From an uncultured Candidatus Melainabacteria bacterium (GTDB lineage: Bacteria; Cyanobacteriota; Vampirovibrionia; Gastranaerophilales; Gastranaerophilaceae): a DNA stretch of 5,139 nucleotides. This document shows positions 1 through 5,139 of the stretch, one piece after another. The notes beneath the pieces are model-generated. The model worked only from the letters and a program-made list of their open reading frames with translations, was not told the origin of the DNA and ran no database searches. The translations under genes and the position numbers were made by a program. The DNA lies in contig CAKVJE010000102.1 of NCBI GenBank assembly GCA_934754735.1, positions 1 to 5,139 on the forward strand, written 5' to 3'. Each line of letters opens with the position of its first letter. Within the stretch, counting starts at the first letter, position 1.

Positions 1-1583
1 GCAAGTTTTTCAGTCATATAAGAAGAAAGCTCTTTTAAATATTCACAATCAATTGCAACGCCGGTGTGTTCCATTTTTGCAAGAACTAAAGTCAATGGAA
101 TTTCAATTTCGTTTACAATTTTTTGTTCTCTCTCGTCCAAATTCTTTTGCCAATATTCATAAAGTCTAAAAATTGTATAAGCTTCGTCGCATTTGCCCAT
201 TTCAGACTCATTTGACATAATAATATGATTTAGAAAATCCAGAGCTTGGGCTTCAAGCGCATGTTTTCTGTTAGGGTCTTTAACATAACTTGCTAAAAGT
301 ACATCATATTCTAAACCTTTTAAAGTATAACCGTTGTTTAAAAGTAAATGATAATCAGATTTTGCGTCAAATCCGATTTTTTTAATATTAGGATTTTCAA
401 TAATAGGCTTAAGTTTTTCAACTTCGTTTGCGCCAAAGAAGAAGTTTTCACCGTTAGAAATTGTAGCAGAAACAATTTCCCCTTCGTTTGAATAAAATCT
501 CATTGAGATTCTATCAGATTTTTCCAGTTGAGCCAAAATATCTTCAATGTTATTTGCGTTAACAATTTTAAACTCAATATTTGCTTCTTCTACTGTTTCT
601 TTTATCGCTTGAGCAAAAAGACTTTGCTGAACGTTATCTTGTTTAGGCGCTTGATTAAACAAATTCAGATTTTCGTTCGCTTTTACTTCCGCATTTGGAT
701 TGAACGATGTTAAAATTTTATCAATGTTTTTGATAAAAGTATAAAATTGCATTTTTCTTAAAAACGCAGAAACATCTTCTATTTTAGGCAAAGTAACGGT
801 TGCAGTATCTATGTCAAAATCAAGTTCTACGTTTCTAACGATTGTAGCCAAATCTTTTGACAAAATCGCAATGTCTTTTTGTTCGCAAATCTTTTTCTGA
901 ACAGCTTTTTCAGGAATGTTATCGCAATCGGCCAAAACATCTTCTAAATGCTTATATCTGTTCAAAAGCTTTTGTGCAGTTTTTTCTCCGATACCGCGAA
1001 TTCCGGGAATATTATCGGATGTATCTCCGCGTAAACCTTTATAATCAATAACTTGGTCAGGATAAACGCCAAGCTTTTCGTAAACCTTGTTCCAATCATA
1101 CTCAATTAATTCACCTTTAGAAGGGATAAGAACTTTTACTGTTCCGTCTTTATCAATTAGTTGAAAGCTGTCTTGATCGCCTGTTAAAATAAGTGTATTA
1201 TGACCTTTGTCTGACGCGTTTTTTGAAATTGTTCCGATAACGTCATCAGCTTCAAAACCTTCTTTTGTAATAATAGGAATATCAAAAGCTTTTAAGCCTT
1301 CGCAAATTATGCCTAACTGACTGCGCATAGTGTCCGGCATGGCTTCGCGGTTAGCTTTATATTCTTCAAACTTTTCAGTTCTAAATGTTCTTCTGCCTAC
1401 ATCAAACGCAACTGCTATGTAATCTGGATGTATTTTTGCCAATAAATCAAAAATAGCTTTAAAAAAACCGTAAACCGCCCAAGTTGGTTGGTTCTCAGAA
1501 TTCTTCATTCCTGTTCTTTCAAGTGCAAAAAACTGGCGGTAAGCTAGTGCGTGTCCGTCTATAAGAATTAAAGTTTTTGACAT
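1..1583 (-). CDS. polA: DNA polymerase I, N-terminal part (3' end of gene outside the window)
   Basis: Replication and repair polymerase that removes RNA primers and fills gaps. I translated all 527 complete codons present and found no frameshift. Residues 1-290 form the FEN-type 5' nuclease. The expected acidic metal ligands are visible: D9 (IDGHALAYR), D61 (AFDVGRRTFR), E111/D113/D114 (GFEADDVIGTI), D136 and D138 (TGDQD), D187 and D190 (GDTSDNIPG), followed by the helix-hairpin-helix motif GIRGIGEKTA. Residues 300-330 are a polar linker. Residues 335-490 occupy the place of the 3'-5' exonuclease domain but lack its first D-x-E motif (here ISMRFYSNEG near 359-368), so proofreading is probably lost. 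Residues 491-527 (EIEIPLTLVLAKMEHTGVAI) are the conserved entry to the polymerase domain; the catalytic palm and fingers lie beyond base 1. The start is fixed by the conserved MSKTLILIDGHA opening and a strong SD sequence six bases upstream. The gene has its own promoter and sits 223 bp downstream of a long unknown gene on the same strand. Confidence 0.97.
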   Translation of the reverse strand, partial: MSKTLILIDGHALAYRQFFALERTGMKNSENQPTWAVYGFFKAIFDLLAKIHPDYIAVAFDVGRRTFRTEKFEEYKANREAMPDTMRSQLGIICEGLKAFDIPIITKEGFEADDVIGTISKNASDKGHNTLILTGDQDSFQLIDKDGTVKVLIPSKGELIEYDWNKVYEKLGVYPDQVIDYKGLRGDTSDNIPGIRGIGEKTAQKLLNRYKHLEDVLADCDNIPEKAVQKKICEQKDIAILSKDLATIVRNVELDFDIDTATVTLPKIEDVSAFLRKMQFYTFIKNIDKILTSFNPNAEVKANENLNLFNQAPKQDNVQQSLFAQAIKETVEEANIEFKIVNANNIEDILAQLEKSDRISMRFYSNEGEIVSATISNGENFFFGANEVEKLKPIIENPNIKKIGFDAKSDYHLLLNNGYTLKGLEYDVLLASYVKDPNRKHALEAQALDFLNHIIMSNESEMGKCDEAYTIFRLYEYWQKNLDEREQKIVNEIEIPLTLVLAKMEHTGVAIDCEYLKELSSYMTEKL

Positions 1584-1589
1584 AAAATA

Positions 1590-1595
1590 CTCCCC
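1590..1595 (-). promoter_or_regulatory. Ribosome binding site of polA
   Basis: Minus-strand GGGGAG lies six bases (TATTTT) before the polA ATG at 1583. It is a strong Shine-Dalgarno match at normal spacing and settles the start codon. It also forms most of one arm of an 8-bp dyad (1590-1597 with 1623-1630), so it could be hidden in transcripts that begin further upstream. Confidence 0.85.
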
Positions 1596-1630
1596 ACTTT
1601 TTTATTATTATAACATAAGATAGTAGGGAG
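1590..1630 (-). repeat. Inverted repeat bracketing the polA -10 box and including its SD
   Basis: The arms are 1590-1597 and 1623-1630. Read on the minus strand they are CTCCCTAC (upstream) and GTGGGGAG (downstream, containing the SD). As RNA all eight positions pair, one as a G-U wobble, around a 25-base AT-rich loop. The arm centres are 33 bp apart, about three helical turns, and the TATAAT box lies between them. As DNA this could be an operator. As RNA it could form only in read-through transcripts that start upstream of 1630, where it would cover the SD. Chance origin is possible because one arm is a purine-rich SD. Confidence 0.45.
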
Positions 1631-1635
1631 CAAAA
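1607..1635 (-). promoter_or_regulatory. Probable polA promoter (extended -10)
   Basis: On the minus strand a perfect TATAAT box (1607-1612) is preceded by TG with one base between (TGTTATAAT), an extended -10 element. A 17-bp spacer leads to TTTTGC (1630-1635), a poor -35 match, as is common when the -10 is extended. Transcription would begin near 1600, giving a leader of only about 15-20 bases that still contains the whole SD sequence. A second TATAAT at 1635-1640 lacks a recognisable -35 and is a weaker alternative. The call is from consensus matching only. Confidence 0.6.
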
Positions 1636-1678
1636 TTATAGTTTTAGTTTTTATGATGAAATCTGATTAGAAGTGGAA

Positions 1679-1715
1679 CACCTTGAAGTTAAAATATAAA
1701 TAAGAAGTCAAGGTG
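1679..1715. repeat. Inverted repeat between the large gene and polA
   Basis: CACCTTGA at 1679-1686 is perfectly repeated in inverse orientation as TCAAGGTG at 1708-1715. AA/TT pairs outside the stem can extend it across one bulged G (1716). The loop is 21 bases and AT-rich. It lies about 90 bp past the stop codon of the large gene and is the only notable stem in the gap. On neither strand does a run of T follow the stem, so it is not a standard intrinsic terminator. It could be a protein-binding dyad, an mRNA 3'-end stabilising hairpin, or chance. The rest of 1640-1806 shows no ORF or RNA gene I can support. Confidence 0.45.
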
Positions 1716-1806
1716 GTTATGCTCTGTAAAGTTAATGCAAATTATATTCACAAAGCTTGCAGTCAAAAGAAAGAATAAGTTATAAATACAGAATTATTTA
1801 GAAACA

Positions 1807-4800
1807 TCAAAAAATAACAATTGGTAAATTTTCTTCTTGTGCTTTTATAAGATATTCTTCTGGGATTTGTTCAATATTTTTAGTAAAAATACCAATAATT
1901 TTTGGATTAGAAACAAGAGCTTCATTGTGCCAAGAGCTTCTTAATAAACTAACACTATTATCATTTTTAACTCGGTTTGCACCATCTTTGTCTAATAAAG
2001 CTTTATAAGCGTCTGCGAATTCTGTATCAATTGTTTTGATATTATCCAATGTCATTGGTTTATCACCCAATTTAGCCTTAACATTATCCAATCGTGCGAT
2101 ATATTTATTATCCATATCTTTTAATTCCTTGTATTCTGGAATGTTTTCAATTTCAGCAAGTTCTTGGTTTCTTAAAGCTTTTATTTGTTTTTCAATATTT
2201 ACAAAATCAGCATTTGATTTTAATTCTTGATATTGCGCATGAGTAATATTATCAGTACCAAATTTGTTTTTAATGATATTTTGTCTTTGTGTTTTCAAGC
2301 CTTGCAACTCCGAATTGTATTTAGCTTTAATATGGGAAATCGTAGTGATAACATTATTACTCATTTGATAATAATCTTTGCCAAAAAGCATTTGTTTCAT
2401 TATATTAGACATTAAAGTTCTATGGTCGTACTTGTCACCTTTATTTTGATTAGCTTTAAAGCCTTTATCTCTGTAATATTCTACAACGATGTCTTGGATA
2501 TTTTTGCCCAAAGAATAAATATCACGTCCATAAGCTATATATTGTTTATCATTTTGAACTTCAAAAATAAAACCTTTACCAAACTCTTCGACTAGCCCAG
2601 CTTTATCAGCTGAAACATAGCTTGTGCATATAACTTTATCATCATTTAATGTTGCAAATGCTTCGAAGTTTGAAAAATTTGCTGCACGAGTGCCACCAGT
2701 TGCATAACCGGCTTCCGGTGTATGAACGAATGCATACATATTTGGAATGTCTTTTGCATTTACAACATTTACATTATATTTATTATTGCCTCTGCTTATT
2801 TCTGTTGCAATGGCATAATTTTGATATGTTTCACTAGAAGTTTGAGGAAGAATAAAATCTTGGGATTTTATTTCATTAACACGATTTTCCAATGCTTTAT
2901 CAAAGTTTCTTGTAAAGCCTTCTGGATATTTTGAAGAATAAAGCATTTGAGCCATTTGTAGGCGATTGTCTTCTTTCAAATTAAGAGCCATCATATCAAA
3001 TTTGTCTTGCCTGTCTTGACCTGTTATCATACCTTCACGATATTTTCTTACAGTTATATCTTTTGTAGTTTGCATAAAAGTTTCAACGCAAAAACCTGCT
3101 TCAACTATGTAATAAAGTTTTTTAGCTTCATTATCAGATAATCCGTATTTTTGACCGATAAAGAACGCATCAAAAGCTGCCAATTTTGAAGTATTAATCG
3201 ATTTATCAGTATTTTCAACTAAAGTTGCTAGTATAAGAACTTTTTTATCTGTATCTGATAATGCTTTAAAATCATCTCGTTTTATAATAGTTTGTAACCT
3301 TTTTACAGTATTTGCAAATTCAGAACTTCCGTCAATCTGGTTCAAAATCTCAGGACAATTATTGAACAAGTCATTCAATAATGAATTTAATTGAGGATTG
3401 TCTTTTACTGTTAATGCATTATTATTCAAGAAACTATCAACTTTTTCATTGACTTTGTTTAATAATTCTTTGTCAACAAATTCGACAGCATTAATGTCTT
3501 TAAAAGTTTTAGGATAACCGGTCAAAACTCCATCAATAATTCTGAAACCGAATTTGTTTTGAAGTTTGATTTGTTCTTCTATCGGCAAATCTTTTAATAA
3601 CTCGTTAATATCATTTACAAATTCTTTGTGAGAGTATTTAAGATTAATTTCTGATAAATCAGTTAAATTTATTTCTTTAATACTATTGCTAAAAGAATTA
3701 ATACTCTTATCAAACTTCGCTTGTCTTTCTGGTGTTAATTTATCCATAGAAATATTCAAACTATTCGATAATTCTCTCATTATAGTTGTATATTCAGTAT
3801 TACTATTTGGAATTATTGGAGCTACATCCTTACATTTTGAAAGACAACCATCGCAAATTTCTTGTTTATAACGTAGTATAAGATTGATTAAATTATATCG
3901 TTCTGATTTTAATAGGCTTTCTACGGAAGTTTTGCCAATAATCTCTGGAATATTTGTTAATATAATAAAATCACTTCCTGACAAATTATTATACAAGTTT
4001 TTCTCAATTTTATCTTTAACTAATTTCAAATTTTCTAATTTTATATCTCCAAGGAATGGAATCATTCCGACGATTGTTTCGTTTTTCAAGTTATATTCTT
4101 TACGTTTTGTATATAGTTGTTCTACTAATGCAATGTTATCTTTGTTTTTAGCACTTAAAATATATCCAATATGTGCTTTAGGGAACTCTTTATCTGCACA
4201 AAGTTGTTTGGCCAATGCAATGTTATCTTTGGTTGTATTGTATAAAATACATTCAATCTGGTATTTAGGGAACTCTTTATCTGCACATAGTTCTTTTGCG
4301 AATGCGATGTTGTCCTTGGTTGTACTGTATAAAATACTAGCAATCTGGCCTTTAGGGAACTCATTATCTGCACATAGTTCTTTTGCGAATTCAATGTTAT
4401 CTTTGTTTGTAGTTCTTAAAATACTATAAATCAGGTCTTTAGGGAACTCTTTATCTGCACATAGTTCTTTTGCGAATTCAATGTTATCTTTGTTTGTATA
4501 GTATGAAATATATGCAATATGTTCTTTAGGGAACTCTTTATCTGCACATAGTTCTTTTGTGAATGCGATGTTATCTTTGTTTGTAGCACCTAAAATATAT
4601 CCAATCTGTTCTTTAGGGAACTCTTTATCTGCACATAGTTTTTTTGCGAATGCGATGTTGTCTTTGTTTGTAGAACTTAAAATACTATAAATCAGGTCTT
4701 TAGGGAACTCTTTATCTGCACAAAGTTGTTTGGCCAATGCAATGTTATCTTTGGTTATAGCACTTAAAATATATTCAATCTGTTCTTTAGGGAACTCTTT

Positions 4801-5130
4801 ATCTGCATATAGTTTTTTTGCGAATTCGATGTTGCCCTTGTTTTCCTCAGGTTTTTGCGTTTTAGGCGTAACTGCTTCATTTGTATTACCTGCAAGTTCA
4901 CCATTTTTTAGTGCATTATTTTGAGTTTGTTCTGCAATTTCATAGCTTTTTAGGGTTAAAAATGCAGTAGCTTCTTCAGCAGATTTAAATCTTCCCAGTT
5001 GTTGTCCATTAAATGTAATAGCATATTCATCACCGATTTTAGTGATTTTTAAGTTATGCAAGTTCTTTTTAATTTTTTTATCAAGCGCTTTTGCTTGCAT
5101 TTTACCGACTCTTCCGCCTAAAAACATCAT
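1807..5130 (-). CDS. Large multidomain protein with 29-residue helical repeats, a degenerate HD-like domain and a possible ART-like region; function unknown
   Basis: I do not recognise a named family for this 1107-residue protein. In order: a short domain (about 20-66, EYAITFNGQQLGRFKSAEEA, strand-strand-helix); a polar linker (67-96); eight 29-residue two-helix repeats (97-328) and a broken ninth (329-347); a helical region with C426, C429 and C433; a helical block at about 598-700 resembling an HD hydrolase without metal ligands (LATLVENTDKS at 634-644); an alpha/beta region (about 795-905, VHTPEAGYATGG then DDKVICTSYVS) compatible with an ADP-ribosyltransferase-like fold; a charged helical stretch (about 930-1020); and a tail containing SSWHNEALVSNPKIIGIF and ending ENLPIVIF. 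There is no signal peptide or obvious membrane segment, so it is probably cytoplasmic unless exported by another route. The start is uncertain: the ATG at 5130 has no visible SD, the frame stays open to the window edge, and Met11 (5100) is preceded by a purine-rich GGCGGAAGAG. It ends with TGA 223 bp before polA. A role in binding, as an effector or in defence is inference only. Confidence 0.85.
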   Translation of the reverse strand: MMFLGGRVGKMQAKALDKKIKKNLHNLKITKIGDEYAITFNGQQLGRFKSAEEATAFLTLKSYEIAEQTQNNALKNGELAGNTNEAVTPKTQKPEENKGNIEFAKKLYADKEFPKEQIEYILSAITKDNIALAKQLCADKEFPKDLIYSILSSTNKDNIAFAKKLCADKEFPKEQIGYILGATNKDNIAFTKELCADKEFPKEHIAYISYYTNKDNIEFAKELCADKEFPKDLIYSILRTTNKDNIEFAKELCADNEFPKGQIASILYSTTKDNIAFAKELCADKEFPKYQIECILYNTTKDNIALAKQLCADKEFPKAHIGYILSAKNKDNIALVEQLYTKRKEYNLKNETIVGMIPFLGDIKLENLKLVKDKIEKNLYNNLSGSDFIILTNIPEIIGKTSVESLLKSERYNLINLILRYKQEICDGCLSKCKDVAPIIPNSNTEYTTIMRELSNSLNISMDKLTPERQAKFDKSINSFSNSIKEINLTDLSEINLKYSHKEFVNDINELLKDLPIEEQIKLQNKFGFRIIDGVLTGYPKTFKDINAVEFVDKELLNKVNEKVDSFLNNNALTVKDNPQLNSLLNDLFNNCPEILNQIDGSSEFANTVKRLQTIIKRDDFKALSDTDKKVLILATLVENTDKSINTSKLAAFDAFFIGQKYGLSDNEAKKLYYIVEAGFCVETFMQTTKDITVRKYREGMITGQDRQDKFDMMALNLKEDNRLQMAQMLYSSKYPEGFTRNFDKALENRVNEIKSQDFILPQTSSETYQNYAIATEISRGNNKYNVNVVNAKDIPNMYAFVHTPEAGYATGGTRAANFSNFEAFATLNDDKVICTSYVSADKAGLVEEFGKGFIFEVQNDKQYIAYGRDIYSLGKNIQDIVVEYYRDKGFKANQNKGDKYDHRTLMSNIMKQMLFGKDYYQMSNNVITTISHIKAKYNSELQGLKTQRQNIIKNKFGTDNITHAQYQELKSNADFVNIEKQIKALRNQELAEIENIPEYKELKDMDNKYIARLDNVKAKLGDKPMTLDNIKTIDTEFADAYKALLDKDGANRVKNDNSVSLLRSSWHNEALVSNPKIIGIFTKNIEQIPEEYLIKAQEENLPIVIF
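2413..2748 (-). other. Alpha/beta region, possibly ADP-ribosyltransferase-like, inside the large protein
   Basis: Residues about 795-906. The order of motifs is: strand with H803 (YAFVHTPEAGYA), an F-x-x-F element (NFSNFEAF), a strand with T836-S837 (DDKVICTSYVS), a helix starting at KAGLVEEFG, a strand (GFIFEVQND), then DIYSLGKNI and VEYYRDKGF. This resembles the His ... Thr/Ser ... helix ... strand order of ART-like folds. A possible catalytic Glu would be E1070 in HNEALVSNPKIIGIF, more than 230 residues later, beyond a charged helical insert. That distance is large, so the assignment is tentative; a new alpha/beta domain is equally possible. Confidence 0.25.
3031..3339 (-). other. Degenerate HD-like helical domain inside the large protein
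   Basis: Residues about 598-700. The layout follows an HD phosphohydrolase core: a leading helix (SEFANTVKRLQTI), a hydrophobic helix ending where the HD dipeptide should be (KKVLILATLVENTDKS), then a helix pair (KLAAFDAFFIGQKYGLSDNE, KKLYYIVEAGF). The positions where metal-binding residues are expected read E639-N640 in place of His-Asp, with no His in the leading helix and E677-A678 where a later His usually sits. If the fold call is right, this is a pseudoenzyme. The call rests on pattern resemblance, without an alignment. Confidence 0.4.
4090..4146 (-). repeat. Degenerate ninth repeat closing the array
   Basis: Immediately after unit 8, in phase, the protein reads NKDNIALVEQLYTKRKEYN. 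The first eleven positions follow the repeat consensus, then the CADKEFPK core is lost. It probably acts as the C-terminal capping helix of the solenoid, or is an eroded unit. The conserved part corresponds to about 4114-4146. Confidence 0.75.
4147..4842 (-). repeat. Eight tandem 87-bp coding repeats (29-residue helical units)
   Basis: Eight units follow each other without a single indel: the plus-strand string gggaactc recurs at 4181, 4268, 4355, 4442, 4529, 4616, 4703 and 4790, always 87 bp apart. In protein order, unit 1 is 4756-4842 and unit 8 is 4147-4233 (residues 97-328). Each unit has a first helix, consensus NKDNIAFAKxLCADKE, and a second helix, consensus FPKxxIxxILxxT. Residues K2, N4, I5, K9, L11, A13, D14, E16, F17, P18, K19, I22 and I25 are the same in all eight. 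C12, D3, A8, K15 and L26 are kept in seven. Differences cluster at positions 20, 21, 23, 24, 27 and 28. The pattern is that of an alpha-solenoid; I cannot place it in a named repeat family. Confidence 0.95.
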
Positions 5131-5139
5131 GGTATAATT

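Noticed and set aside
528..1051. Short plus-strand open frames opposite polA (528-713 and 857-1051)
   Set aside because: They are antisense to the conserved polA coding sequence, and their translations look like random low-complexity shadows.
1679..1715. Intrinsic terminator of the large gene
   Set aside because: The stem is only 8 bp with a 21-nt loop, and on the minus strand the bases after it are TTCCACTTC rather than a T run.
1741..1768. Possible minus-strand promoter (TATAAT at 1741-1746 with TTTTGA or TTGACT upstream) for a small RNA or extra polA promoter
   Set aside because: TTGACT is only 14 bp from the -10, and the alternative at 16-17 bp spacing matches the -35 consensus poorly. 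In such AT-rich DNA a TATAAT alone is expected by chance.
3884..4429. 181-codon open frame on the plus strand
   Set aside because: It lies opposite the repeat-coding region, its own repeats mirror the 87-bp period, and it lacks any independent gene signal. It is a shadow of the real minus-strand gene, as is the 79-codon minus-strand frame at 4155-4394.
4147..4842. Regularly spaced repeated strings resembling a CRISPR array
   Set aside because: The period is exactly 87 bp (29 codons), the repeats run through the whole unit rather than alternating with unique spacers, and the minus-strand frame stays open throughout. It is a coding tandem repeat.

Overview
The window holds two same-strand genes, both read on the minus strand: the 5' part of polA (DNA polymerase I) and, upstream of it in the transcription direction, one very long multidomain gene of unknown function. 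The DNA is AT-rich, uses ordinary bacterial signals (SD sequence GGGGAG, TATAAT box) and shows no sign of an altered genetic code (TGG for Trp, TGA as a stop). This fits a low-GC, probably host-associated bacterium. The style of the large protein (29-residue helical repeats, a degenerate HD-like domain, a tail ending in ENLPIVIF) reminds me of proteins from gut Melainabacteria/Gastranaerophilales. That is recollection, not something the window proves.

Layout: 1-1583 (minus) is polA codons 1-527, cut by the window edge inside the start of the polymerase domain. It is intact in frame, with a complete FEN-type 5' nuclease and what looks like a dead 3'-5' proofreading domain. 1584-1806 is the intergenic gap. 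It holds the polA SD sequence, an extended -10 promoter, a dyad that brackets the -10 and includes the SD, and an 8-bp inverted repeat with a 21-nt loop. I see no clear intrinsic terminator and no RNA gene there. 1807-5130 (minus) is a 1107-codon ORF whose true start may be Met1, Met11 or beyond the window.

The large protein reads, N to C: a small beta-rich/helix domain (about 20-66); a low-complexity linker (67-96); eight perfectly phased 29-residue two-helix repeats (97-328) with a degenerate ninth; a helical middle with a Cys-x2-Cys-x3-Cys cluster; a helical domain resembling an HD phosphohydrolase with its metal ligands replaced (about 598-700); a mixed alpha/beta region that could be ADP-ribosyltransferase-like (about 795-905); a charged helical stretch (about 930-1020); and a C-terminal strand-helix tail.

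The strongest signal is the repeat array. The scaffold is nearly invariant, while variation is confined mainly to positions 20, 21, 23, 24, 27 and 28 of each unit, one face of the second helix, as in a solenoid recognition surface. At DNA level the units are mosaics of each other, which implies shuffling or conversion. I infer a binding array tethered to a pseudoenzyme and a possible effector domain. Nothing here shows a functional link to polA beyond adjacency.
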